Origin: Cruorifilaria tuberocauda
Taxonomy: Eukaryota > Nematoda > Chromadorea > Rhabditida > Onchocercidae
Assembly (NCBI GenBank): GCA_013365365.1
Contig: JABVXU010000248.1
Location: forward strand, 1-64,000
Direction of reading: 5' to 3'
Length of the DNA: 64,000 bases
Shown in pieces: positions 51,313 through 64,000 of the stretch (the stretch's first letter is position 1; each line of letters opens with the position of its first letter). Under the pieces are notes generated by a model. The model did not search any database, was not told the origin of the DNA, and saw nothing but the letters and a program-made list of their open reading frames with translations. Both the position numbers and the translations under genes were made by a program.

Positions 51313-54300
51313 CGATGAAGAGCAGTGCCGCAGCTGCCGCAAGTTTATTCGCAGACGATGACGATGATGGCGATGAGGAATTCTGCCGTAAGCTTCTATG
51401 GTATATACCAGGGTATATATTGTTCTCGAGTGTTCATTAAGGATATAAAGATCCATGAATAATCACTGATTATTGGATTAACAGATGAGAATAATGAACG
51501 AGATGAAGAGGAGCAGTGTGTGATAACAAAGGATTTCCTTGTCGCTTTGTCACTGACAGACAGTAAAGATCATGCCAAAAGAGAGCGATATCGTGATTAC
51601 GTCCGGTCGATGTTACTACTTGGTGAAGGTGAAGCGGTCATTAATCTTGGTGTTTCAGCTGAAGATACCACAAAGCGAGGTATGAATTTTTGAACGAATT
51701 CAAAATCGTTTAGAATGTTTGCATTTAATTAAAATTTTTGGATTGTTGCAGGTCTATCGAAGGATGATTTAGAATTGTCAGAGAAGAAGCATGTAGCGCT
51801 TTTGGAGGGAACTGGAGTGGTATCAACGCGCATAGTAACCAAACAGCAGGGTAGCCTCTATACACGTGCTCATCTTGTTCGAAAGGAAGTAGATCCTGAT
51901 GATTTTATCGAGGTTTGCTTTTTTTTCAGCATTTTAACAAATCTCAGCTTTCAAGCTACTATAATGATCAGTTTACTTTTGGTTTCAGGTGCGCGTGGCT
52001 GTTGTAGGTAATGTGGACGCGGGAAAATCAACGTTATTGGGCGTATTAACATACAGCATTTTGGATGATGGTCGCGGACAAGCTCGGCAAAAGTTGTTCC
52101 GGTAAATTTGTTTTAATAGCTCGTTATCATGTTTTCTAAAATCAGTCTTACTGCCACTTAGTCACATTATACTTTTATTCACGGTGAAGCTCTTACTTTC
52201 AGACACAAACATGAGTTTGAATCAGGTCGAACTTCATCCGTAGGAAACGATATCCTAGGTTTCGATATTAGCGGTAACGTCGTCAACAAACCCGACTCGC
52301 ATAGTGGACATCTTGACTGGATTACCATTTGTCATAATTCCGCAAAGGTATTTTCGTAATTTCGAGCTCCAAAAATGATTTTTCATTTGGTTAGTTCTGA
52401 TCAAGTTTTTTATTTATTCATTTTCCTTTTCAGGTGATTACTTTCATTGATTTGGCAGGACACGAAAAGTATTTGAAAACAACAATATTTGGAATGACTG
52501 GACACTTACCGGATTACACAATGCTGATGGTATACTGTTTTTTTATTACGTTTTAAATTTGCCTGAAGCATGAGAACACGTTATATCTTTCTAAAGCAAG
52601 TTTCCTTTAGTTTCACTTAATCAAAAAGTGTCCGTTTTGCTGTTATTTGAAATTTGTGAAAATAAAGAAGTTTGAAAAAGAAACAAGATTATGATAAAAC
52701 TTTAAAAGAATAAAAATTAGGCTGAATGAAATAAAAATCGCTAATTTTTGCATTTTTGAAAAACAAAGTTATCTCCAATTATTAAAATTTGTTTAAAAAT
52801 GCCTCTGTTCTACAATTTAAGGGTTAGGTTGAATATCAGTACCTAAATTCTTGCCTTTTCCACATTTTGGAATATCTAAAAATCCTTTATTGGCATTCAT
52901 TCAGGATATAAACGATACTAGAAGTAGTATCTCTTATTATCAATGATATAATGATGCATTATTTATTATATCGTTCGATTTTCATTGTTTTTGATGACAC
53001 TAGTTTACTTTATGTTGATTTTGAATTAAAATTAGCAAGACGTAACAGTAATGTAGTGATTTTTTTCCAAGATAAAGCAAAGGAATTGTGTGAAATATAA
53101 TATATTGCATAATGTATCATGATGCGTCGTATTTCACAAATATAGTTTTGCAAATAAAGATTGGTGCGAATGCTGGTATTATTGGAATGACAAAGGAGCA
53201 CTTGTCGCTTGCTTTGTGCCTTAATGTACCGGTATTTATCGTTGTTACGAAAATCGATATGTGTCCTGAACGGGTGAAATCTATTTTTCCACTTTTTTCA
53301 GTTTTCATTTTTTATGTTTATCGTTTTTTCCATATTTGTGAAATATATTCCTCTTAATATATCAGTGTAATTAATTTCATACATAACCAACTGATCTATC
53401 TGTTATTGTTGAAGGTTCTATCTGAAACAATGAAGAATTTGGATAAATTGATGAAAAGTCCCGGAGCACGGAAGTTACCGGTTGTTATCAAGACTTTGGA
53501 AGATGTGGTTCATGCGGCTAGTAATTTTAGTGGTGGAAAGTAAGTTTTTCTGGAAATTAAGAATAAAGAATAACTTCGTGTCTGTATTTTTAGCTATTGT
53601 TAAGTCGGACTTTCATCTGAACAGATAACGTTTTTAGGGTTTGTCCCATCTTTCAAGTATCGAACGTCGCCGGTACCAATCTGGACTTACTTTCTTCTTT
53701 TTTCAATCTCATCCCACTTCGACGAAAGTTTTCTTTGGATGGTCCAGCCGAATTCCAAATAGATGATGTATATTGGGTGGATGGTGTAGGTACTGTAGTC
53801 TCAGGCACATGTATAGCTGGTAAGTTATGCTATTTCTTGAGTAATGCTTCTGGAAGTTTTTATCTATTACAATTAAAACTATTTAATTTCATCACTTGCT
53901 CTTAGAATAGATAATTTATTGTTATTTTTAGGTATGATTTCGCTTAATGATACAATGTTGATTGGGCCAAATCCTTACGGAGAATTCATTCCGATTCCAA
54001 TAAAGTCCATTCATCGAAAACGAATGCCAGTATCGAAAATACGATGTGGTCAAACGGCATCATTTTCTATTAGGTGAAATTTACATTTCTGTGGAACTAA
54101 ATGTTTTTTTTTTTAAACTTTTTTTTCGAACTTCATTTTTGAACAGAATTTGAATTCTTTACTCTTACCTTAAGTTTCAACTAAAATGTCTTTAATCAGT
54201 ATATAATGTAGAAAATTGACTAAAAAGGAAGTGCGAAAAGGAATGGTATTACTTTCTCCAAAAATGGTCGTATTTTCCTCAGTGCAGTTTGATGCTGAAA

Positions 54301-55534
54301 TACTTATTCTCCATCATCCGACAACGATTGCCGAAAATTATCAAGCGATGGGTATGTCTTCACCTCTATTATTTAATTATTTTGCACCAAAGTCAGTAAT
54401 GCTTTTGAATCCAATATTTCGGAGGTTTAATTGGTTAAAATACCATAGTTTGCCAAAAATTCAATAATCGGTTCATATAAGTAAGGGCGGACGATAATAT
54501 TATTTCAGTAAACTGCAATTTAAATTTTAAACGTAATTGCCATTCTCGGATTAAGAATTGAGATTTTGAGATTCTGTTTTCAGTGCATATTGGCTCAATT
54601 CGCCAAACGGCAACCATAATACATATGACAAAAGCAGTATTACGGACGGGAGACCGTGATATGGTGACATTTAAATTTATTAAAAATCCTGAGTATTTGT
54701 CTGTTGGAAGTCGTATAGTATTTCGTGAGGGTCGAACAAAAGCTGTAGGAACAATCGCTAAAGTTTATCCATATACTCCTGCACTCTCAAAACAACTTCG
54801 ATCGAAGCACATGAAACACAAAGGTAAATTATTTATATTTTTCATATTCTCAGTTGAATTTTTTTGATGCAGGATAATGATTTATATAATTGTTCAAAAC
54901 AGTAGAAATAGCAGAAGAAATAAGTCAAGTTATCATACAGGCATAATGATAATATACAAATCATATCACTAATATCAGTAGTAGGAAATATAAAAGTGAT
55001 GGGATGTAGCTCAAGAGTTCTGTTGATTTTACTCTTTTACAATTATCATCAATGGAATCGAAGTTTACTTTAGCACGAACATATTGCAGAGGGTTGGCAC
55101 AGTAAAAAAACGTTTAATAGTACTGGAAAAGATAAGGAAGTAAATGCAAACTGATGTATTTAATAATGCAAGGTGAAAAGCGGCATTGTGCAACAATGCC
55201 GACGCAGAGAGATATTGTTGTGAATAGATGTTTATTGTTTCATGTTATGTTGGATCGTTAAATGCATTTTTGTAATTTCTTTAAAGTTTTGGATGTTGGC
55301 AATTATTTCAGCACTTAAAATCTGTGTTTTAAAATTTAGTGCAATGCATTTGAAAATTTCAAAGGGAAACCATTTTGCAATCATTATTCTTTATTGTTAA
55401 TGATGAGAAATTTATCGTTAAGATTAATTTTTCTAATTGTTTTGTTTGGTTGTTTTTCTTTATTTGTTTGTGGTTTTCAATTACCAACAGGAAATGAGTT
55501 TTCAAGGAGTTTTTGTATCGGTGAATATTGTTAG
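51313..55534 (+). CDS. cgp-1: GTP-binding protein GTPBP1 / CGP-1 family
   Basis: Translational-type GTPase related to EF-1A/eRF3, implicated in mRNA turnover and ribosome rescue in animals. Exons: 51313-51387, 51485-51679, 51752-51912, 51989-52101, 52203-52347, 52434-52529, 53160-53273, 53415-53539, 53638-53819, 53932-54073, 54212-54351, 54584-54823, 55491-55534; phases fit throughout. The N-terminus is Ala/Asp-rich and acidic. The G domain shows GNVDAGKST (P-loop), [19 protein letters not shown] (DxAGH switch II) and VVTKIDMCP (TKID for NKxD). Beta-barrel domains follow: [30 protein letters not shown], and the family-specific [22 protein letters not shown] in the last domain matches GTPBP1 closely. 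The last exon adds only [14 protein letters not shown]. The 630-bp intron between switch II and TKID is the largest apart from the last. The ortholog name follows C. elegans usage. Confidence 0.92.
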
Positions 55535-56350
55535 TGATGTATCGTTGTAGTGATGTGAATTAAAATTATCTATACTAATAAAACTCTGGCAGTAAAATTC
55601 AAAGGCTATGCTATGTTCTCCTTTGTGTAGATGATTCCCACATCTTGAGGTATGAAGTCTGAATGAATCTGATTGATGTCTATTTGTCAAAAATATTGAG
55701 TGTGAATAATAGATGTCATTGTATGACTTTGAACATATTACATAGGAGAGACTGGTGAACGAGTATATGATGTTCGAAAGTATCATGAACAAAAAACTGT
55801 TTTGATAACATTGAGAATAATGACGGGGTAAATAAGCTCGTGATCCCACAAAGATTTTTTAGTCGGTGTATTCAAATTTCCCAGTTATATAATTTCTTCT
55901 ATTAGTTTTAGACTAGACTGCTTTAGGTTATGTCATATTTCTGAAGAAAAGGATCTGCTCATTTGAAATCTATGTTATCGGATTTAATGTTTTAACCGAC
56001 CAAATCAGGCGTTTTCCCAATTTGACCCGTACTCTTATTGACGAAGTCTTATGATATTGATGTCATCAATAAACTGAATAGTTAATAATGGAGTTTGAGC
56101 AAAGTGGCACGAAATTTGAATAAGTTATCTCTTAACTAATCAATCTGCCCTCTCAAGCGGCAAAATACAATTTGATATTCATCTATAAAATTTAAAACGG
56201 TTTTGGGAATCGGGAAATAATAAATTTTTACTAATGGCAGATAAACTATTTGTTTTTTGGAAGCATTATTAAATCTAAAAATGCTTCAGTGCTTAAAATG
56301 GGACGGGGCATGTTTGAGATGGAATGTTGTTTTCATCACTTTTATTGACG
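55535..56350. other. Convergent 3' intergenic region
   Basis: About 800 bp between the stop of the GTPase gene (+) and the stop of the claudin-like gene (-). It holds 3' UTRs only; the minus ORF 55502-55849 overlaps the last GTPase exon and is not supported. Confidence 0.5.
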
Positions 56351-58156
56351 TCAGCGACCATATGTCATATATCCATAGTATCCCGTACCTACCGGATATT
56401 GGCCATAGTATGCGGCCGGATATGCGGTTGGATAACCGCCATACGTGCCATATCCGTACGGCACCATTGCTGAAGACTTGTCGTAATAATTTGGCATCAT
56501 ATATGCACCGTGTTTTGCTTCAAAAGCTCGTTCTTCCTCCTCCTGAAAATTAAATATTTCAAATTATTTTCAAGCTGAAACATTAGATTGTGGGATCTCG
56601 ATGACAATAAACTGAATTGGGATCTTTTGAAAACTTTTGTATTCATTAATCACTTCTAAAGAAATCTCAGAATAATATTGGCAATGGGAAAAGATGCAAG
56701 GAAATCCAAGAAATAGAGTTTAAAGTGTAATAGAAATTGTGGATGAGTGGATCGCATATTGAGGAATTGAATCAGGTCATGTGGGAAGAATAAAGCGTTA
56801 TTGATTGACATTTTTTCACTCCTAGAAGTTATTATCTAAAGTTTGAATTACAATGGCTAATCGATTTCAAATTTTAAAACTTGGTATTTTTACGTAGATT
56901 TTTTAAGTTTCGTTCTCTTTCCAAAGATTTCTTGCGAAAATAGCAATAGTAAACAGTTAATTTATTTATCTATTATTGGTTTATGAGGTTTAATACTGCA
57001 GTGGCAATATAAGTGAGAAAGAGAATGAAAGGATGGGAATAATTTCGCTCAGAAATTTCATGGTCATCCTTGATGTATGCTATGTGTAATATATACATGT
57101 GCAATTTGTCCCATTATTTTCGTCATCTTCTAAAGAAATTGTAGAAACTCATTAAGAATGTTGTACAGATTGAATGTACCACGAAATATGAGAGAAGAGA
57201 TAGAAGGAGAGAGAGAGAAAGAGGGAGAGAGAGAGGGAGAAGAAAGACTGAAATGTTAAACCTGCGGGCATATGTGGTGGAATTTTTGAGCATCATCGAT
57301 ATCAGTTGAGTTCAAGGCCTTTTGTATACCGCAAAAGATATATTTTAGCTTTGAAAATGGAAACCATCCCAAATCACATACACGAAGTGGACAATTAAGC
57401 TATATAAGAGTAATCAAAATACTGCACAATATCCATGTATGAATTAGTTTACTGAACAAAGGAATACATTACTGATGATGATTTATCAGTATTCCACTAT
57501 ATTTTCGAAATGGTGGAAGAGAATAATGATATACGTGTACGTGCGTGCTATTTTCGCTCCCCTCTGATCAATAAATATTTCTTAGAACTAATAAAAAAAA
57601 TGACATGCGTTATATTACGATGATATTTTGACCGTTAATAATAAATGCCAATTATTTCAAGGTGTCCCTTGGTATGCGGGAAATGAATGAGCAATAGAGA
57701 AATGTTCATTAAATTTCCAGCAAATGACAGAAATTAACCTTGATTTTTTTATAAGATAATAGCATGAATGTTGACGCAAGTAGTATGAATGCAATACCAA
57801 CCCAGGATACCACATAGGACCAACCGTAGCTGAATCGTGTCCCTTGTTTCAAAATCTGTAAACTTTTTTTTCTTTATTTATTCATTAGAAACTACCATTC
57901 ATTTTAGGAAAATTTAAATTGAAATTTCTTCTTTTATATTGTTTTGATCATTTGATTCTCACCGGTTCCCAAGATTTATAAAAAGGTGGCATATCAAGTA
58001 CATGCCTCTCCAGATAATTCACCAAATGCCAGCATGCCATTGAACCAGCAAGGAACATTACTGAAATTCATACACAATTTCAATGGTTTCTTTCACTAAG
58101 CTTAACTACAACTCTTGCAAATGATAGAAAAGAAATTTTACAAATTTTATTGTTCA

Positions 58157-58193
<37 letters not shown>

Positions 58194-61100
58194 ATATCAT
58201 CCTCGATGTAAATATCAAATTTTTCAATATAGAAAATACTTTCATAAAATAGAGCACAATATTCGGGAATACTATCTGACAAAATTTTAGTTTTTTTAGA
58301 TTCAATGTTTTCGAAGTTACTGCTTTGAATTTTTTATAATTAATTCATAAATATGAAACCAATTTTTCACTTAAACTAATTACATTCGTTAAACATGTGC
58401 ATTGCGATGACTGTGTAAAAAATTCCATCGTCTTATGACTATTGATTGGTGCATTCGTAATAATGTTGTGTAAAAAGTTGGTTCCGTTATTCATTACAGT
58501 GATTAGGTTTAAATGTGATTGATGTCGAATGGAGGATGGTTGCAGTGCACTTTATATTTAGGTCAATTTGTTATTCCAATTTACACTCGTAATTCCAGAA
58601 AATTTAATCATTTTTGGTCATTAAAATTCCGATGTTTCATTTCTAAATTCTCGGACATTCCATCTGGATATTCCATAGCAGTATGAGATAGCTCAGCTAA
58701 GCCATATAAAATAAAGTAAGGTTCAGCGGTGTGTAGTTACCAATGACTGACAGTCATATGAATAAATCTTATACAGGAGAAACTGATGCACATACATACG
58801 AATTAACTCAATGCGCCTAACTGATGTGGGACAACAACAATAAAGAACTTCAAATTCTTAAGCTATCATGTTTGATAGAAAATAAGCTAGTAATTATTGT
58901 GGACAATTAGAATTGAAATCTTAAACCATTTTTGAAAAGTTAATCAAACCATTCAATTTATCCAATGAATATGATATGGAAAATTACTTTATAACAAAAA
59001 TATGGAAGAAAGACAGTTATAATTGTTGCAATAAATCGGATAGGTTTGACTGTAGAAATTTTATACAATTGAAAAAAAAATTATGGAAGTTACCTGAAAA
59101 AAGCATAAGTAATGCAGTCGTAAGAACTATTTTTGTGCTTCTTCGCCAGCAGCCTATCATACCAAATATTGAACAAATAATGAACACAACCAAACCCAAA
59201 AGATGTAATATTGCAGCACCCCACATGGCGTAATAACGGTATGTTTGTAGGCTATCGTATTTTTCATATGCTGCATCGGATGGATGATAGTCGTCGTTCC
59301 AGATGCATGGTGAACCAAATTTGGAAAAGCTTCCAATATCTGAGCAACTTTTTGCTTTAGATTTAAAATTTCAAAGTCTATATAATACGAAATTTTAGAT
59401 TATTATATTCATATTAAACTTATTCTGATTCATTTTCTTTTTGTCTTGTTGCTAAGTTGAATCGATGCTCCCATTGTATAGTCCATTCGAAATTATATTT
59501 CTATCAAAAGGAAATTGTGATATTTGCTTGAAACTACATGTATTTTTTTTGCGGAAGCCTCATTAGTGGTTAAAATCTTGTATTATACTATGAATTCATT
59601 CATATGCAATGTTTATCCTATTCAAATTCTGCATAACATTTTCAAAAAATAAAAAATGTGAATAATACAACGGAAAAGTATTTTTTCAGACCCTATTAGC
59701 CATTTCAACTTATAAGTTATAAACACATTTCTATAAGATTCTTCTGTAAATCTACAATTTCTAAAACAATAAATCACTCAAAAACTAGTGAAAAAAGTAG
59801 AAAATAAAGTTCATCTGCAATCATAATAGCATCGGGATGAGTTAACTAAAATTGAATATGAAAAAATTTCAAGCTTCATTATTGTTATTGCTGATTACAC
59901 CATTGCTACAATAAAAAGTTCGACGGATCAACATTTCCTTACATTTCCTATATCATAAATTGAATAAATCCATTACCTGATGGCACAGCATCCGAAAAGC
60001 ACACAAGAAAGAGACCGTAACTGCGTGAAAAGTATAGCGGATTCCTTACAACATTATCTTTTAAACGAGCATTTAATTCCGTATTTCGATTCATAGCATT
60101 GATTATTTCTCGTCGATTTACCTGAAGCATAATAGATAAATTATCTAGTTCAGTCTTAAACTTTATATTGATCAGCTACAAACATCAATAATAAAATGAA
60201 AACTTCAGCCTCTTTGATTGAATGCTTATCATCAGATCCTTCTCTTTTCGTTTATGTAAATATGAGATTCCATATTTCATAAGCTTCATTTTACAAAAAA
60301 TACTGCACTATTTGGCATAGCATTCTTATTGTCATTGGACTTTTACGAACATACATTATGACCTGGACAAAAGATAATTTTCTCGCACATATAAAAATTA
60401 TTTTGAAAAAGATTCCGCCATTCTCTCTCAAACATTTTACTTGAAATGTTAATTTTGAATATAAATCATTGTTTGCACTAATGTAAAAATTTTGAATTTT
60501 CAGTAGAAATTTGGCAAGAGCTTAAAAGACTTTTTTAAGGGAAATAAATCTTCAAGCAAACAAAAATTCAACAACACAAAGATAGCTAAAGTGCTGATTC
60601 TATTTTTTAAATTCACAGTAAATATTGAGATATGATACACGAGAGAAATGCATAAAGTAGCCTTAATTAATAAAACTTGATATTTTACTTGAGAACTTAA
60701 ACCTTAGACTATACTTTCAAATACTTTTTATTATGCATGAATCGCTTCATGGTAAAAAATGATAAAGAATTTATAAATTTATAAACTTATGGAATCCGTT
60801 ATAATGAAATTATAAAATTATAATGAATATGCAAATTTGCTTTCGAAATTTTTTGCACTACTAATCGATATTTATTTCAATGCGAATTCAATGAACAATA
60901 ATTTGATATATCATCTACATTCGACATTTAAACACAATAATGCTTTCTAGACTTGGCAAAAAATAACAATTCATTAAAAAATTGAAACTTATGGAATATC
61001 AGTTCAAATTATTACTAGGCAAAAAAATCTTCACTGTTCCTGTAAAGAAGGATCTAATAATTTTGCTGTGATATTTTTAAAACTTTGAATATTCTAACAA

Positions 61101-62518
61101 TCTTATACATTTGAGATTTGAGATGGAAGTTATCATTACTAAGATTACTGCGGATTTTGGGTAAAATCGTAATACAAATCAAGAGACGAATAATAGAAAT
61201 GCATGAATTTTTCTTCACAATATTTTGCAAACCAGATTACGGAATTTTCCTCTCAAAGATTCTGCACACACATTAATTTTGAGGGAAGATATTTCGTCTA
61301 AGGCTGACAAATTTTTCAACGACGGACTATTTCGAAAATTAATTGTAAGACTTTTGGATGTTGCTTTTGGAGAATTTAATTGTTATACGGAAAAAAGGAA
61401 TCAGTTAATGATTTATACACAATGCAGCGATGATGATTTGTTGATAAAATCCATGAAGGAGTGCCATCGAAGAATGAGGAGGTGAAAATAAAGTGAAAAA
61501 TTTCTCGTTAAACACTTTACTTTCAGTTAAAGGAAAATTTTTTCTCGCTACCTTTATCTGATCTATCGAAAAAACAAAATGAAGGAGTTGCTAGCAATTT
61601 ATTTCAATTGCACTCTCTGACAAATGACATATAGAACTGCTTTTTAGCCGTTTCGACTAAGTACAGTATTCATTGATTGCTTAAATTGGTTAGATAAAAT
61701 GCGCTCTATAACACATCAGGATCAGGCTGCAAATCGATATTTTGATTTTCCGAATTCCAAATAAACAGAAAAAACGCGGAATTTCAATTTTACTCTGACG
61801 AATGCAAGACACAACTTCGAAAATTCTTCGAGAATATATAAGAAATTTCTGTCATATTGATTCATCAATTAGTTGTGAGTGTTGATTTCCTCTGAATTCG
61901 CACATATAATCTTTCGACTGACAAATCAATTATGAATTTGATATCACTAGGAATTAGCATAAGCATGGAAATAAATTATGAAACATATGAAAATAATATA
62001 AATGATTCTTGTTGTTGCAAGAATCTCAACAGACCTGAATTAAGTTAAACAAATACATGGCAGAAATGTAATAATGAAGTATTAAGTTGGATATTTGTGG
62101 AGAGAAAAAAACATATTTGTGTGTGTGTTACTTAACCTTCTTTCAAAAAAATTCATTTGAAATAAGTTTTTTCAAATCACTGTACTAGTTTATACTGTCT
62201 CGGCTATTATATTAGTGATACCATTCTTACTACAGTCCTTAGCAGGATTAGGTATTAAGCACATGTATGGTAGTGATAGTAACTCACTGAATGACGTTAG
62301 AAGAGTTGCGCTAAGGACTTAGAGACAAAGATCACTGCCACTATAAATTAATTTTTAGTACTGAAAGAAATAGGATCGGTGGAAAGTGATAAAAGGAAGA
62401 AAATAAATGATACCTGATAGTCAGTCCATGAATCGGTAGCCAAAGCCATTGTGATCAACGCTAGACCTAGCAGGCCAAAAACGCTTGTGAGGGACAGCAG
62501 TAAAGGTGAGGACCACAT
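56351..62518 (-). CDS. Four-helix claudin/PMP22-like membrane protein
   Basis: Probable tetraspan plasma-membrane protein of the claudin/PMP22/calcium-channel-gamma superfamily. Exons: 62414-62518, 59977-60121, 59094-59339, 57963-58060, 57739-57855, 56351-56542. They join in phase to 300 residues. Helix 1 is SVFGLLGLALITMALAT right after the start MWSSPLLLSL. The first extracellular loop contains RSYGLFLVCF and later GSPCIWNDDYH, echoing the GLW-C-C pattern of claudins. Helix 2 is AAILHLLGLVVFIICSIFGM, helix 3 spans about TTALLMLFSVMFLAGSMACW, and helix 4 is SWVGIAFILLASTFMLLSY. The cytoplasmic tail is acidic-basic, then Tyr/Gly/Pro-rich (YGYGTYGGYPTAYPAAYY), ending at TGA 56351-56353. The first intron is about 2.3 kb. 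It could belong to the nematode clc-like or nsy-4-like branch; I cannot decide which. Junction, channel-regulatory or signalling roles are inferred only from the fold. Confidence 0.8.
57190..57247. repeat. GA-rich purine tract
   Basis: 58 bp of G and A with a single T, in an intron of the claudin-like gene. A simple repeat of GAGA type. Confidence 0.85.
58156..58197. repeat. TA dinucleotide microsatellite
   Basis: About 42 bp of alternating A/T with two TG interruptions, in an intron of the claudin-like gene. Confidence 0.9.
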
Positions 62519-64000
62519 GACCGCACACGGTGACAGCCCTTAGACAAAATGTATATGGGTGATGAGAGGAGATGATGGTGCGCAGCAACTCCGCACTGTC
62601 CTCCTCCTTCCTTGTCGTCGTGATCGCTGTCTCCGTTCTCCGTCGCTGCTACGGTTGCGGAGGCAAAGGCACACAGCAAGTTACAGCACTGCACACAGCG
62701 ACTGACATGCATACATACCTGCTGCATACATACAGCCACTACACTCGCATCTTTCCGAGCGACAGGTAAGATAAGCTCGTTTATCCTTACTGCTATCGGC
62801 AAATTAGTTAGCACTATATCACGCATCCTATGATTGTTACTGGAAAGATTCATCTCAACAATGTGTGACATCTACCTGAGACAACATTATAACAACCGGT
62901 TATTATATCTTTCGATGCTACTATTATTTGCATATAGACGAAAGTCTCCGTGCAGATAGATGAAAGTAACAAGAATTTAAAATCTTGCGTCATAATAATG
63001 TCTGCCGTTCAGTTTCTACAAATTTCGTAGTTATTGATGATCCTGTGTAGAGGTTATCTTATGTTATTTTATGTGCACTGCGATACGCTACGCGGGTTTC
63101 ATCGAATAAAGAGCATACGATGATGACCTTACAAATGAAACATCTCTCTTCACCACTCAACATTCAACATCCCAATACATACCAATACGGTAGTAATATC
63201 AATACTCTATTCATCCGTACCCTCCTCGATAATCCTGTAGACCCTTAAGATCCATCATTTCCAGATGCTGCTACCAAAGACACCAAAAAAAAGGATCATT
63301 AATTCCGCTGTCCTCCGTTCGTTACTGCGAACTACAGGAGACTGTTTGAGAGATGAATTGCTGGCTACAGGAGGAAATTTTTCTTCCCACAAATATGGCA
63401 TGATCAGTTGTATCAGCAAAAACAAAATTCAATCATTAACAGTTTACTGCAATTTATTTTATTCATTGATATCTTATCTTTTTCAAATTCTTCACAATAC
63501 ATACCATTACTTTGAATCAGTTGAAAAACGAAAATTTATTCCTTTCTGCAGCATTAATAAATCAATTATGTAAATTCATCCGAATATTCGCCAATGTCAA
63601 TGTCACACGAAAAAGAAATTTTTGAAAGTGGCTTACTTCGAACTTCAAATTAAGTGTCTGCAAATCTTTTTTTTCCATTGTTGAAAAATTTTGCCATAAC
63701 ATAGAAGTGATTATATGCTTTCAGACTGAATTTTTACATATGAGTATGATTGAAATTGATTTCGTCAACAAAATCGGTCGTCTCAGAACTACCATGTTTC
63801 AAATTTTTAAATCGTGCTTTTCGACCATCTCTAATTAATCAAGGAGGAACAATTCAAAAAATTTCCAATCTTTTCATACTTTTTACTGCTTGTATCATTC
63901 CATTTGTTTTTTCAATATCACCTAATCCGAATGAAGTAACATCCTATTCATTTTCATAATTTCTCGACAAATATTTTGTCGCAGCTACTTGATCATAATT
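62519..64000. other. Upstream of claudin-like gene, nothing recognised
   Basis: The first 400 bp are GC-richer (CTCCTCCTTCC, GTCGTCGTGA) and probably hold the 5' UTR and promoter. ORFs at 62467-62871 (-), 62572-62769, 63265-63573 and 63750-63959 have no recognised domain or splice context. The rest of the window is AT-rich DNA without a supported gene. Confidence 0.45.

Noticed and set aside
61225..61485. 86-codon plus-strand ORF in the 2.3-kb intron of the claudin-like gene
   Set aside because: No recognisable motif or transcript signals; expected by chance in an intron of this size.
62467..62871. 134-codon minus ORF over the claudin-like start
   Set aside because: Out of frame with the well-supported MWSSPLLLSL start and cysteine-rich low-complexity; a shadow.

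Overview
This window comes from a nematode, most likely a spirurid/filarioid. Positions 1 to about 5930 are mitochondrial DNA in the filarioid gene order: cob, trnL1, cox3, AT-rich region, trnA-L2-N-M-K, nad4L, rrnS, trnY, nad1, trnF, atp6, trnI, trnG, cox2, trnH, rrnL. The strand is extremely T-rich, TGA is read as Trp, and the tRNAs are about 55-60 nt with reduced arms. This block starts inside cob and breaks off a short way into rrnL. It is followed by about 110 bp of nearly pure T and then ordinary AT-rich nuclear DNA with small introns, TTTCAG-type acceptors and nematode-like genes. It is either a very recent nuclear mitochondrial insertion or an assembly chimera. The sequence alone cannot separate these.

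The nuclear part (6040-64000) carries eight recognisable gene models plus some weak ones. In order they are: the 3' half of a Na+/H+ exchanger (+, 6176-9316; 5' exons missing at the mitochondrial junction); a complete WDR54-like WD40 gene (+, 10951-13555); an uncharacterised basic, Thr/Ser-rich protein (+, 16865-18153); an NK1-class homeobox gene of the ceh-1/slouch type (+, 20073-21383); a very large ATM checkpoint kinase gene (-, 39922 to 24969) with FAT, PI3K-like kinase and FATC parts; a coiled-coil protein with CSPP1/CCDC66-like charged segments (-, 45139 to 42229); the RNA-binding protein RBM42 (-, 50570 to 48442); the translational-type GTPase GTPBP1/CGP-1 (+, 51313-55534); and a four-helix claudin/PMP22-like membrane protein (-, 62518 to 56351).

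Multi-exon genes are given as one span with the exon coordinates in the text. Exon borders were placed by eye from GT/AG sites, reading-frame phase and similarity to known families, so a few could be off. Several genes have a short T-rich acceptor immediately before the start codon (WDR54, homeobox, ATM, coiled-coil, RBM42, GTPBP1). This fits spliced-leader trans-splicing. rbm-42 and the GTPBP1 gene are divergent and share a promoter interval of about 740 bp. The gene-poor stretches (13.6-16.8, 18.2-20.0, 21.4-24.9 and 45.1-48.4 kb) show little beyond simple repeats.

No CRISPR array, bacterial operon, Wolbachia-like insertion or intact transposon was seen. The most notable observations are the mitochondrial/nuclear junction that truncates the exchanger gene, short diverged duplications inside the ATM gene, and coding-like orphan segments between the ATM start and the coiled-coil gene.
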